Source of the DNA: Gammaproteobacteria bacterium
GTDB taxonomy: Bacteria > Pseudomonadota > Gammaproteobacteria > Pseudomonadales > Azotimanducaceae
Direction of reading: 5' to 3'
DNA: 47,388 nt
NCBI GenBank assembly: GCA_002708205.1
Contig: PAMR01000034.1
Location: 17,617 to 65,004 of the forward strand
Shown here: positions 1 through 8,798 of the stretch, in pieces
Layout of the letters: the number at the start of each line of letters is the position of its first letter
How positions within the stretch are numbered: position 1 is the first letter of the stretch
Made by a program: the position numbers and the translations under genes
The notes under the pieces: model-generated
Told to the model about the DNA's origin: nothing
The model's database searches: none
The model's input: the letters and a program-made list of their open reading frames with translations, nothing else

Positions 1-104
1 TCTTGGTTAACAGGGTTATAGGTCGGTTGCTTATTATGGTTTTTTTTCGGGTACAGTTGATCGTATCCAATTGACAGAACAATAAAGGTTGGGGATTCAC
101 GGAC
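1..104. other. left edge, no gene assigned
   Basis: The first 104 bases hold no gene I can name. Frame 3 of the plus strand is open from the edge to a TGA at 72-74 (about 23 codons) and could be the tail of an upstream gene, but the residues do not resemble any permease C-terminus I know. A purine-rich stretch at 86-94 could serve as ribosome binding site for the next gene. Confidence 0.3.
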
Positions 105-1712
105 GTGGCAAATCTACTAGAAGTACGCGATTTACATGTGAGTTTTGGTAACGAACCCGCTGTCAGTGGAGTGTCATTTAATATCGCACCTGGGGAAACT
201 CTGGCGTTGGTGGGGGAATCAGGTTCGGGTAAATCGGTCACAGCTCTATCGGTGTTACAACTATTACCTTACCCCATGGCCAATCATCCGGGAGGTAGCA
301 TCACAGTAAATGGCCAGGAGATGATTGACGCTCCCAAGAGACAGCTTCTAGACGTGCGTGGTGGTGTAGTGAGTATGGTGTTTCAGGAACCCATGACATC
401 ACTTAATCCTTTGCATACGATCGCCAAACAAGTGGGCGAATCTTTGGTGGTGCACAAACAACTGTCCAAAACGATTGCTCGAGAAAGGACTCTCGAATTA
501 TTGGAGCTTGTCGGTTTACAGAATGCCGAGGAGCGTTTAGGGGCCTATCCCCATGAGTTATCGGGAGGACAGCGGCAACGGGTCATGATTGCTATGGCGC
601 TGGCAAATGAACCCCAGCTCCTTATTGCTGATGAACCGACGACAGCTTTGGATGTCACGATACAGGCTCAGATTTTGCAACTATTAAAGGACTTGCAGCG
701 GGATTTAGGGATGGCGTTGCTGCTCATAACCCATGATCTCGGTATCGTGCGAAACATGGCCGATCGTGTGTGCGTTATGACCAACGGAAAAATCGTCGAA
801 GCAGGCCCCAGTGAGGCGATTTTTAATCAGCCTCAACATGAGTACACACAACATTTACTTGCAGCGGAACCTAGTGGCGAGCCGGCGCCTACTACAGACA
901 CACCATCGGTAGTGGCAGAAGCAAAAAACCTGACAGTTAAATACGCCATTGGTAAAGGTTGGTTTGGTGGTAAAAGCTATTTCACCGCTGTAGATCAGGT
1001 GGATGTTTTAGTGCGAGCTGGTCAAACCGTCGGCGTGGTTGGTGAGTCAGGATCTGGAAAAACAACCCTTGGGTTAGCGATGTTGCGGCTGCTAAAAAGT
1101 GAAGGGCAAGTTCGATTTGAAGAAACAGATATACAGGCCGCCAACAAAAAATCCCTTATTTCTTTGCGTAGGGATATGCAGGTCGTGTTTCAGGACCCCT
1201 ATGGCAGTCTGTCACCGCGCTTAACGGTGCAAAGTATTGTCGATGAAGGACTACGTGTACATGAACCGACTGTGACTAAAGAAGAAAGGAGGCAACGGGT
1301 ATCTGAAGTATTGTTGGAAGTTGGTTTGGAACCAGAAATGATGGATCGTTATCCGCATGAGTTTTCGGGTGGACAACGCCAGAGAATCTCGATTGCAAGA
1401 GCGATTGTTCTACGACCCAAATTTGTCGTGTTAGATGAGCCGACTTCCGCGCTTGATATGTCGGTTCAAGCACAAATCGTGGATTTGTTGCGCGATTTGC
1501 AGTCCAAACATAATCTCGGCTACCTTTTTGTAAGTCACGATCTGAAAGTTGTGCGCGCACTTGCTAACTGGTTGATTGTGATGCGAGATGGCGTAATCGT
1601 CGAACAGGGACCTGCTAGACAGGTTTTCGAGAATCCGAGTTCTGATTATGCGCGCGCTCTATTCGACGCTGCGTTAGATATGAAAGTAGACGATGAGTAT
1701 GTTCGCCAGTAA
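105..1712 (+). CDS. yejF: YejF-like double-domain peptide ABC transporter ATPase
   Basis: ATP-binding subunit of an oligopeptide/microcin C type importer, cytoplasmic and energising two permease subunits. Both ABC halves are intact in one 535-residue chain, close to the usual YejF length of about 530. Half 1 has Walker A GESGSGKS at residues 37-44, signature LSGGQ at 152-156 and Walker B LLIADEPT; half 2, from about residue 270, has GESGSGKT, FSGGQRQR and VVLDEPTSALD. The start is a GTG. The permease and solute-binding genes (yejABE order) would be expected upstream, outside the window. It ends about 70 bp from a convergent gene. The double-ATPase call is firm; the substrate is inferred. Confidence 0.88.
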   Translation: MANLLEVRDLHVSFGNEPAVSGVSFNIAPGETLALVGESGSGKSVTALSVLQLLPYPMANHPGGSITVNGQEMIDAPKRQLLDVRGGVVSMVFQEPMTSLNPLHTIAKQVGESLVVHKQLSKTIARERTLELLELVGLQNAEERLGAYPHELSGGQRQRVMIAMALANEPQLLIADEPTTALDVTIQAQILQLLKDLQRDLGMALLLITHDLGIVRNMADRVCVMTNGKIVEAGPSEAIFNQPQHEYTQHLLAAEPSGEPAPTTDTPSVVAEAKNLTVKYAIGKGWFGGKSYFTAVDQVDVLVRAGQTVGVVGESGSGKTTLGLAMLRLLKSEGQVRFEETDIQAANKKSLISLRRDMQVVFQDPYGSLSPRLTVQSIVDEGLRVHEPTVTKEERRQRVSEVLLEVGLEPEMMDRYPHEFSGGQRQRISIARAIVLRPKFVVLDEPTSALDMSVQAQIVDLLRDLQSKHNLGYLFVSHDLKVVRALANWLIVMRDGVIVEQGPARQVFENPSSDYARALFDAALDMKVDDEYVRQ

Positions 1713-1783
1713 CCGCGGTGTTCGTAACAACTTCGCCCCTGGCAAAATTATCCTGCGGAAAAACGAAGTTTTTGAGAAATTGC

Positions 1784-2848
1784 CTAGATAGTTAATCGAT
1801 CGATATCCTTAGGTTGCATGCCTATCAGTTTTGCGGCGTCTAGAATCTCGTTCCAGCTAGTATTATCAATGGGGATTTTGTTGGATAACCGATCCTCCAT
1901 GGATTCGAGTTCCGGTTCTCCCGGTATGCGGACTTTGTCGTGCCCTGCGGCGACTTGTGTACTTTGAACATAGTCGATCATCGACGAAACTTCAGACTGA
2001 AATCTGGCATGACCTCCAAACAAGTCAGGGTCAAGTACGACCATAAGCATGTGATTGACGATAGTTCCGACTCGTTGATTGTCGGGTTGCATAGTCCATT
2101 CACCGACCAGCCCGCCACCGAGTAATTCACACATAAATGCGAGACCGTAGCCTTTGTGTTTGCCAAATGGACCTAAAGTTCCCGAAGGTTTCTCATAAAT
2201 TACTCGAGGATCGTTTGTTGGATTGCCCTCATGGTCAACTAATGCCCCGTCAGGTACTTCTTTTTTGGCGTTGTAAGCTACTCTCACTTTTCCTAAGGCG
2301 ATCGCGCTTGTCGCCATATCCAGAACAATTGGCTCATTCCTGTCGCGTGGTACTACGCAACAAAATGGATTAGTTTGAAGTCGGGCTTCCGTTCCGGCGT
2401 AAGGCGAAACGCGGGGCTCATGACCTACGACATTGACAAAGTGCATCGAGACAAATCCTGCAGCTCCGGCTATTTCCCCATATGTCCCAATGCGGCCGAG
2501 GTGGTGAGCATTGCGGAGGCCTATGCAAGCTAAACCGTTTTCTTTCACGCGAGTGACTGCGATATCAGTGGCTTCCTTACCGACAATTTGTCCAAACCCG
2601 AACTGACCGTCGATGAGAATGACAGAACCGGAATCTCTGATGGTTTTTGCGTGTGCGGTAGGATTCAGTGTGCCTGCGCGTAGGTTCTGAATGTAAGTCG
2701 GCACCATACCTACACCATGGGAGTCATGTCCTTTGAGGTTAGCAAGTACGAGATGTTTAGCTGTTTCTTGAGCTACAGAGAATTCTGCGCCTCCGCTAAC
2801 AAATATAGCAGAGACGAATTGTTGTAGTTTTTCACTGTCGATTAACAT
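1784..2848 (-). CDS. Ldh2/malate-lactate family NAD(P)-dependent oxidoreductase
   Basis: Member of the Ldh_2 family (PF02615), whose members oxidise 2-hydroxyacids such as malate, sulfolactate or ureidoglycolate with NAD(P). The 354-residue length is typical. It shows the N-terminal motif KGHDSHGVGMVP (about 39-50), the histidine-containing NAHHLGRIGTYGEIA (about 113-127) expected at the active site, and the glycine-rich GPFGKHKGYGL near residue 225. It is divergent from the SMP-30 lactonase/MFS/PhyH cassette with about 116 bp between, so it may oxidise a hydroxyacid from that pathway, but that is context only. The exact substrate cannot be read from sequence. Confidence 0.85.
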   Translation of the reverse strand: MLIDSEKLQQFVSAIFVSGGAEFSVAQETAKHLVLANLKGHDSHGVGMVPTYIQNLRAGTLNPTAHAKTIRDSGSVILIDGQFGFGQIVGKEATDIAVTRVKENGLACIGLRNAHHLGRIGTYGEIAGAAGFVSMHFVNVVGHEPRVSPYAGTEARLQTNPFCCVVPRDRNEPIVLDMATSAIALGKVRVAYNAKKEVPDGALVDHEGNPTNDPRVIYEKPSGTLGPFGKHKGYGLAFMCELLGGGLVGEWTMQPDNQRVGTIVNHMLMVVLDPDLFGGHARFQSEVSSMIDYVQSTQVAAGHDKVRIPGEPELESMEDRLSNKIPIDNTSWNEILDAAKLIGMQPKDIDRLTI

Positions 2849-2997
2849 GCATTACCCCGAGCACAAAAAGAAACAGCGCAATATGCCGGAATTCGATGGC
2901 GATATAAATCAGAAGGTGTCTTTCTTGTCCTAGTTACGGGAGTATTAGGTTCTTTCGTTATTGTTTGATCCCTAATTCGAAAAAGGTACTAGTAAAG

Positions 2998-3858
2998 ATG
3001 GAGAACGCGTTAGCGACCGGTTACGGACTAATTGAAGGGCCAGTGTGGGATTCCGAGCGCGGCCTACTTTTTTCTGATGTTCTCAATGGAGGCGTATTTT
3101 GTCTGGATCAATCCGGGAATGTGGAACAGTTGATCGAACATCGAAAGGGTATTGGCGGTATGGCATTGCATGAAAAAGGAATAGTAGTAGGTGGGCGAAA
3201 CATAGCGTTAAAGGCGTTTGACAAAAATTCTACTCAAGTTTTGCTCGATAGAGATTTGAATGCCCACAATGTGGGATATAACGACCTAACAACAGATTCG
3301 CATGGAAGGATTTATGCCGGTTCGTTAGGAAGTCCTGTTTTTGACCCGAAAGCTGTCTTTCAACCGGGCCAACTCTTCTTGATAGATGTCGATGGTTCTT
3401 CGAGGGTCGTTGCTGAAGATGTGCTATTAACTAATGGTTTAGGTTTTTCTCCTGATGGTCAAACACTGTATCACTCAGATTCTCGTCGCCAAGCCGTCTT
3501 TTTTTATAATGTCCTAAGTGATGGTTCGCTAGGAGCTAAATTACATTTTGCGGATATAGAAAAGGGATCTCCTGACGGATTGGCTGTTTCCAGTGATGGC
3601 CGTGTGTGGGTGGCAATAGCTGGCGGTGGTTTAGTGATCGTTTTTGATTCAGAAGGGAATTCGGTGGATTCCATTGACGTTCCTCTACCTATGGTTACAA
3701 GTGTATGTTTTGGAGGTGACGATCTGTGTGATCTATTTGTTGTCACCGGTTCAGATGGGACTGGTGACAAAAATCGGGGGACGGTCTTTCGATATGCAGT
3801 AGACACGCCGGGGCTGCCAATCCCGATTTCCCGCGTTCGAACAGCAAAATCCATCTAA
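2998..3858 (+). CDS. SMP-30/gluconolactonase family protein
   Basis: Six-bladed beta-propeller lactonase of the SMP-30/LRE family, which hydrolyses sugar or aldonic lactones with a divalent metal. Metal-ligand motifs are visible: the N-terminal Glu in GLIEGPVWD, the Asn in GYNDLTTDSHGRIYAG and the Asp in GSPDGLAVSSDGRVWVA. I place the start at the ATG at 2998, with AAAGG about 10 nt upstream and the conserved region beginning soon after. A TTG at 2965 would add 11 residues. No signal peptide is seen, so it is probably cytoplasmic. It is first in a same-strand run with an MFS carrier, a PhyH oxygenase and two CoA-transferases, suggesting a lactone intermediate. Confidence 0.85.
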   Translation: MENALATGYGLIEGPVWDSERGLLFSDVLNGGVFCLDQSGNVEQLIEHRKGIGGMALHEKGIVVGGRNIALKAFDKNSTQVLLDRDLNAHNVGYNDLTTDSHGRIYAGSLGSPVFDPKAVFQPGQLFLIDVDGSSRVVAEDVLLTNGLGFSPDGQTLYHSDSRRQAVFFYNVLSDGSLGAKLHFADIEKGSPDGLAVSSDGRVWVAIAGGGLVIVFDSEGNSVDSIDVPLPMVTSVCFGGDDLCDLFVVTGSDGTGDKNRGTVFRYAVDTPGLPIPISRVRTAKSI

Positions 3859-3888
3859 ATCACAGATTCTGTACAAGGTTCGAAGTAT

Positions 3889-5214
3889 TTGAGAGATGAG
3901 CATTCACGCGTGTCAGTAAAACCTCGAGTGCAGATCGAAAAGCCTACCCATACGCGTTTCTTTTACGGTTGGGTCATTGTTGCGGTTGCGGCCCTTTTGG
4001 GCTTTCTAGGCACGGGCTTTTACTCCTATTCGCGCGGTATTTTCTTAACTGAGCTCGCCGACGAATTAGCGAATGGAAGCCGTTTCTGGATTGCCGCAGG
4101 ATTTTCAGCTGCAAGTATTACCGGGGCCATCGTAGCGCCATTTATCGGGCATCTATTGGATCGATTTTCTCCAAGAATCGTCATTCTAACCGGTGTCTGT
4201 GTCGTAGCGACTTCCTATGTTTTGTTGGCTAGTACCGCAAACTTGTGGCAGTACTTTATGGTGGTCGGTATTGGTATGGGTTTTGGAATGACCTGTATGG
4301 GAGGACTAGCATGGCACCGAACGGTAGTTAGTTGGTTTGATCACTGGCGGGGAAGAGCTATCGCTTTGGCTGTAATGGGTGCCTCGATAGCCGGAGTTAT
4401 GATGCCTCCTCTAGTTGAAGCCCTTTTAGAATCGATCGGATGGCGACTTAGCTACACTGTGTTCGCAGCGGTGACCTTCTTCGCATTGGTTCCGGCAGTT
4501 TGGCTGTATATGAAGGATCGGCCTTCGGATATAGACGAAGTACGCGACGGACATAAATATGTTGATTCGAACCCCGAAGAGCAAATTCGCATTGATGAAG
4601 ACACCCGGGAATGGCGTTGGCAAGATATGCTCAGGGCCAGACCTTTTTGGGCGATCGGGCTGGTTTTTGGTGCGATGGGCTGCGTTTATTCGGCCACCAT
4701 GTTGCATTTATTTGGTCACCTAACAGATATAGGCGTTACGAGGAGTTATGCGGCTTGGGTTTTGTCGGCTACAGCGCTTTTTGCGGCGGTGGGAAAGCCT
4801 ATTGTGGGGTGGCTAGCGGACGCTGTGGGAGCACGAGTGACTATTTGGTTGGCGTTAGTGTGCCAGGGAGGAGCTTTGGTCTTATTTGCTCAAGCCGATA
4901 GTTTGAGCATGGCTTTTGCTGCGGGATGTTTATATGGGTTCGGCTATTCGGGTATGTCGCCACTGAGGACATTTGCGTTGTCCACCGCGATGGGCAGCGT
5001 GTCTTTTGGCGCAGCGAATGGAATTATTCGTTTTGTAGAACTTCCGCTTGTACTGATGGCTTCACCTTTAGCGGGTTTTATTTATGATGTAACTGGCAGC
5101 TACCGCTTGGCCTTTTTAATCCTAGCGGGCCTGATGGGTGTAGCATTACTAGGGCCTTTGTTTATGCCGGCAGGTGGTGCGCGCGAGAGGCATCGTCGAA
5201 AACAGTCGAACTGA
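3889..5214 (+). CDS. MFS transporter, monocarboxylate/oxalate-formate-like
   Basis: Twelve-helix major facilitator, 441 residues. Hydrophobic segments alternate throughout, with a polar central loop (about 205-245) between two six-helix halves. The first segment FYGWVIVAVAALLGF and the motif GFGMTCMGGLAWHRTVVSWFDHWRGRAIALAVMG resemble the oxalate/formate antiporter and monocarboxylate-transporter branch, so a carboxylic acid substrate is likely. The annotated start is TTG; an in-frame GTG at 3910 is also possible. It lies 30 bp after the lactonase gene and its tail overlaps only the long form of the next ORF, so it probably supplies substrate to the PhyH/CoA-transferase genes. Confidence 0.85.
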   Translation: MRDEHSRVSVKPRVQIEKPTHTRFFYGWVIVAVAALLGFLGTGFYSYSRGIFLTELADELANGSRFWIAAGFSAASITGAIVAPFIGHLLDRFSPRIVILTGVCVVATSYVLLASTANLWQYFMVVGIGMGFGMTCMGGLAWHRTVVSWFDHWRGRAIALAVMGASIAGVMMPPLVEALLESIGWRLSYTVFAAVTFFALVPAVWLYMKDRPSDIDEVRDGHKYVDSNPEEQIRIDEDTREWRWQDMLRARPFWAIGLVFGAMGCVYSATMLHLFGHLTDIGVTRSYAAWVLSATALFAAVGKPIVGWLADAVGARVTIWLALVCQGGALVLFAQADSLSMAFAAGCLYGFGYSGMSPLRTFALSTAMGSVSFGAANGIIRFVELPLVLMASPLAGFIYDVTGSYRLAFLILAGLMGVALLGPLFMPAGGARERHRRKQSN

Positions 5215-5251
5215 AATTGGCCTTAACATACATTATGGGTGGCGAGAAGAT

Positions 5252-6286
5252 ATGAATAGACCGGAGCATTTAATCGAAGATCCCGATGTGACTGCGCTGG
5301 AATTGAATGACGTAGGTTGGGTTGGAGTCGACAAAGAATCTCCGCGCGTAGTAGAACTACACGATTATTTGGTTGCAAATAATGGGATACGGGGTCTTGA
5401 GATAGCGGATCCGGATCAAATAGAGAAAGCGACAGAATTATTTTATCGAGATGGTTTTGTAGTGGTGCGTGACGTTTTGGATACTGATCAACTTGAATTT
5501 ATTCGGAGCGGTTGCGACGATGTCATTCACCAGATTCTCGAGAAAGATGCTACCCGATATGGGAATCGAGGATCGCATCGATACTCCTTCGGTGGATCCA
5601 GTATCAGTGGGCATTTAATGCACCGTCCCGAGTGGGCAATGCTCATAGACTTGTCAACTGTCACACCAATTCTCAAATCGATATTTGGCTCATCCAATTA
5701 CATCGCTCGTGGCGGGGGTGGTGACTTTTGCTTGCCTGGAGCTATTGAGTATCAGGGTTTGCATGCGGATATGGGGGATCGACGCGTTTTGACCAATCCC
5801 AAAACTGGAAAGCAGAGAATATTCGGTTCCTTTTACGATCCTAGAGGTAAATTAAATTATCGGGACCTACCTTGTCCGTACGTGTGCTGTAATTTTTTGA
5901 TGGTAGATTTTACGGCAACGAATGGGCCCACTCGTCAAATTCCTGGCACACAACATAGCCAGCAACCGATACCGACTCTTGAAGAAGAACCGGAATGGAT
6001 GAAGTTGTCGACGGTGTGTCCTGCCCCGGCGGGGTCGGTGTTGATTCGAGATATTCGAGCTTGGCATGGTGGTACGCCAAATGTTTCGGACGAGGTTCGA
6101 GCGATACCGAACGCTGAGTTCTACGCTCCTTGGTTTCATGAGCCTATGCCCAAGAGTATGCCTAGGTCTATTTACGAAACACTTTCGGAACATGGGAAGC
6201 ACCTATGCCGTTTTATAGTTGCGGATACGGTGGATGAAGTGAAAGTGGGCGTTCGTGATGATATAGGATCCATTCGTCCAAAATGA
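5252..6286 (+). CDS. phytanoyl-CoA dioxygenase family protein (PhyH)
   Basis: Fe(II)/2-oxoglutarate-dependent oxygenase of the PhyH family; relatives hydroxylate acyl-CoAs or free small molecules. The 2-His-1-carboxylate triad is visible: H171 and D173 in GLHADMGDRR and H272 in IRAWHGGTPN, followed by an Arg (R283) that could bind 2-oxoglutarate. I choose the ATG at 5252 (344 residues) because GGCGAGAAGA lies just upstream; a GTG at 5174 would overlap the MFS gene by 41 bp and add 26 unconvincing residues. It lies between a carboxylate-type carrier and two CaiB CoA-transferases, so an acyl-CoA or its parent acid is the natural substrate guess. Confidence 0.88.
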   Translation: MNRPEHLIEDPDVTALELNDVGWVGVDKESPRVVELHDYLVANNGIRGLEIADPDQIEKATELFYRDGFVVVRDVLDTDQLEFIRSGCDDVIHQILEKDATRYGNRGSHRYSFGGSSISGHLMHRPEWAMLIDLSTVTPILKSIFGSSNYIARGGGGDFCLPGAIEYQGLHADMGDRRVLTNPKTGKQRIFGSFYDPRGKLNYRDLPCPYVCCNFLMVDFTATNGPTRQIPGTQHSQQPIPTLEEEPEWMKLSTVCPAPAGSVLIRDIRAWHGGTPNVSDEVRAIPNAEFYAPWFHEPMPKSMPRSIYETLSEHGKHLCRFIVADTVDEVKVGVRDDIGSIRPK

Positions 6287-6373
6287 TGCTGTATACCTGT
6301 CGAAGAAAATTAACGAGGTAGGCTTGAATGTCTCGGATTTTTGATCTGATGAGCGGGGTAGTTAATTGAATTT

Positions 6374-7483
6374 ATGAATAGTGAGGCGTTAGACGGAATT
6401 AATGTTGTAGATGTCTCCGGCACCGTTGGTACTGGGTACTGCTCGAAAGTATTTGCTGATTATGGGGCCCAGGTTGTAAACCTAGAGACAGAGTCAGGTT
6501 TTGCTACGAGGCGTCTTGGACCCCATATCCCTGGCGTTTCGGAACCAGAAAATAGTGCGATGCACGCATTTCTCAGCACGAATAAGAAAAGTGTTGTGGC
6601 TACAGATTTGTCGAGTGATGTAGCAAAACGTGTGCTTCAAGAGGCTGATTTGATTCTTGACGATGGAAGTGATTGGGATGGGTGCAACCAGAGCACCGAC
6701 GCAATAAGGTCGAGCATCACCTGGTATGGGAAGGGTGGCCCTTATAGCGATTTCGTGGGGAGTGATATGGAAATTTTCGCTCTAAATGGGATGTTGCGTG
6801 GTATCGGTCATATTGACGGCCCCCCAATCATTCCAACGGGATACCAAGCTCAGATCATCGGCGGTGCGTCGGCGTTTATAGGCAGTATGGCTCAAGTGTT
6901 CGGTAAAGAACTGGGTAATAGCTTGGAACCTGTACATGTCGAGACGAGCATTTACGAATCATGTCTGTGCTTTACTGATGTGGGAATCGTTGGAGCGTAT
7001 TCGTCTGGTATCGTGGCCCCTCGTATGGGGATTAACCGCTTTCCGCCAACCTATCCTCTCGGTGTATTTCCGTGCAAAGATGGTTGGATTGGCGTGACTG
7101 TACTAACACCTAGTCAATGGCACGCATTTTGTAAATTGTTAGAAATGGACGATCTATCGCAACTAGAGCTGTTTCAATCGGCGATTGGGCGACTTCAAGG
7201 TATTGACATTATTGAGCCAAGAATGCGGGAAAAACTACTAACTTTTTCTGCGGAAGATATTTTTTATCGATCCCAGAAAGCTCGGGTACCTTTGGCGCGA
7301 GTTCCAACAATGGAGGAACTTTTCGATGTCGATCAGTTTGTCGAGCGTAATGCTTTTTCTTTAGCTCACAGCCAGCATTATGAAATCAATGTACCAAGTG
7401 TTCCGTTCCGTTTGTTCCGCACACCGCCGAAATTTGGGGGTGTGGTGGCTCATTTGGGTGCTCACACAAAGGATTACGCATGA
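6374..7483 (+). CDS. CaiB/BaiF CoA-transferase family protein, probable non-catalytic partner
   Basis: Class III CoA-transferase fold, 369 residues. The N-terminal Rossmann part (GINVVDVSGTVGTGYCSKVFADYGAQVVNLE) and the small-domain motif FPCKDGWIGVTVLTPSQW are recognisable. The catalytic Asp, which in this family precedes a GG pair by three residues and receives CoA, is replaced by Gln (Q160 in AQIIGGASA). The gene overlaps the next CaiB gene by 4 bp (ATGA), and that neighbour keeps the Asp (D177). A heterodimer with one regulatory and one catalytic subunit is the simplest reading; a homodimer with altered chemistry is the alternative. Confidence 0.82.
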   Translation: MNSEALDGINVVDVSGTVGTGYCSKVFADYGAQVVNLETESGFATRRLGPHIPGVSEPENSAMHAFLSTNKKSVVATDLSSDVAKRVLQEADLILDDGSDWDGCNQSTDAIRSSITWYGKGGPYSDFVGSDMEIFALNGMLRGIGHIDGPPIIPTGYQAQIIGGASAFIGSMAQVFGKELGNSLEPVHVETSIYESCLCFTDVGIVGAYSSGIVAPRMGINRFPPTYPLGVFPCKDGWIGVTVLTPSQWHAFCKLLEMDDLSQLELFQSAIGRLQGIDIIEPRMREKLLTFSAEDIFYRSQKARVPLARVPTMEELFDVDQFVERNAFSLAHSQHYEINVPSVPFRLFRTPPKFGGVVAHLGAHTKDYA

Positions 7484-8715
7484 CGGCGGCAACACCATTG
7501 AAAGGAATACGAATTATTGATCTAAGTATGGGATGGGCGGGCCCATTGGCTTGTCGGCACATGGCCGATATGGGTGCTGATGTTATCAAAGTAGAGAGTT
7601 GTGAACGTTTTGATTGGTGGCGATCGTGGGAGGCTACACAGGAATGGATAGAAAGTAATGGTGCTGAAAAATCGACGGCTTTTAACACCGTAAATCGAAA
7701 TAAACGAGATATCACGTTGGATCTTGAGCACCCGGAGGGTCGATCCTTACTACTAGAGCTCGTCAAAACTGCCAACATTGTAGTAGAGAACTATTCGGGT
7801 AGTGTCTTGCCTAAATTAGATCTTAGTTTCGAAATTTTTCGACAAGCGAAGCCAGATATCATTCTTCTTTCAATGCCTGCATTTGGTTCCACCGGCCCTT
7901 GGGCTAATTTCCGTGCATATGGGTCTACGGTCGAACAGTCCTCCGGTCTTCCGCATCTAAATGGGAGTGAGAATGACCCACCTACTATGCAGCATGTTGC
8001 TTTGGGTGATGCGGTTGGTGGACTAACTGGTGCGGCTGCGATTTTGGTGGCATTGCGCCACCAATCAAGAACCGGGGAAGGACAATTTGTTGATTTATCT
8101 CAGGTAGAGGGATTGTTCCCCATGGCGTCGCACGGAATATTGGAGTATGCAGCAACTGGAAACTCCCCAAAACGCGCTGGCAGTCGTTTCGGTAATTCTC
8201 TCGTCCGGGGTGTTTACGCTTGCAAGGGAGAAGATCAGTGGGTGGCTATTGAATGTTCTTCTGCGGACCATTGGTCAGCTTTAGCTGACGAAATCGGTCA
8301 GCCGTTATCGGAATTTGGTGAGTACCAAATTGCGAAACATCGAATTGACGAAATTGACAGCGTCCTGTCGGATTCTTTCAGAGACAAGGATGCGAAAGAA
8401 GTGATGCGACAATTGCAAGGAATTGGTATTCCAGCAGCAGCTACACTTAGCACGGTTGATATATTAAACGACCCACATCTTGCAAAAAGAGGGTTCTGGC
8501 AGTTTCAAGAGCGTGCGTTTGTCGGTTTGCAGCCACATCCATCTCCACCCTACCGCGTTGGGAAAGAACCTTTTTCTATAGTGTCTGCGGCCCCGACATT
8601 AGGGGAACATAATCAAGAAATTCTAAAGACTGTTTTGGGTATAGAAGACGAGGAGATCACTCGACTAGAGTCGCTGGGTGTTATCGGTAACAGGCCTCGC
8701 CTGCCCTCAAAGTAG
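7480..8715 (+). CDS. CaiB/BaiF class III CoA-transferase, catalytic
   Basis: Transfers CoA from an acyl-CoA donor to a carboxylic acid; 411 residues, usual length. It has the N-terminal motif KGIRIIDLSMGWAGPLACRHMADMGADVIKVE, the NRNKRDITLDLEHPEGR segment, the presumed catalytic Asp177 in ALGDAVGGLTG, the GEGQFVDLSQVEG strand and the small-domain GEDQWVAIECSSADHW. Its ATG sits inside the stop of the preceding CaiB gene, so the two are translationally coupled. It ends the cassette that starts with the lactonase gene. The acid activated is unknown; the carrier upstream suggests an imported carboxylate. Confidence 0.88.
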   Translation: MTAATPLKGIRIIDLSMGWAGPLACRHMADMGADVIKVESCERFDWWRSWEATQEWIESNGAEKSTAFNTVNRNKRDITLDLEHPEGRSLLLELVKTANIVVENYSGSVLPKLDLSFEIFRQAKPDIILLSMPAFGSTGPWANFRAYGSTVEQSSGLPHLNGSENDPPTMQHVALGDAVGGLTGAAAILVALRHQSRTGEGQFVDLSQVEGLFPMASHGILEYAATGNSPKRAGSRFGNSLVRGVYACKGEDQWVAIECSSADHWSALADEIGQPLSEFGEYQIAKHRIDEIDSVLSDSFRDKDAKEVMRQLQGIGIPAAATLSTVDILNDPHLAKRGFWQFQERAFVGLQPHPSPPYRVGKEPFSIVSAAPTLGEHNQEILKTVLGIEDEEITRLESLGVIGNRPRLPSK

Positions 8716-8798
8716 AAAATGAATTTAGTTCTACCGTAAAGCGGAATCTACGACACTTCGATTGGTTCGATCCGTCTATTTTCTTGTGGCTTGAAACT

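Noticed and set aside
1729..1770. Terminator after the YejF-like gene (AACTTCG at 1729-1735 and CGAAGTT at 1764-1770)
   Set aside because: A 7-bp stem with a 28-base loop is weak, though a few T follow it; not called.
5174..5251. GTG start 26 codons upstream for the first PhyH gene
   Set aside because: It would overlap the MFS gene and has no good ribosome site, whereas the ATG at 5252 does.
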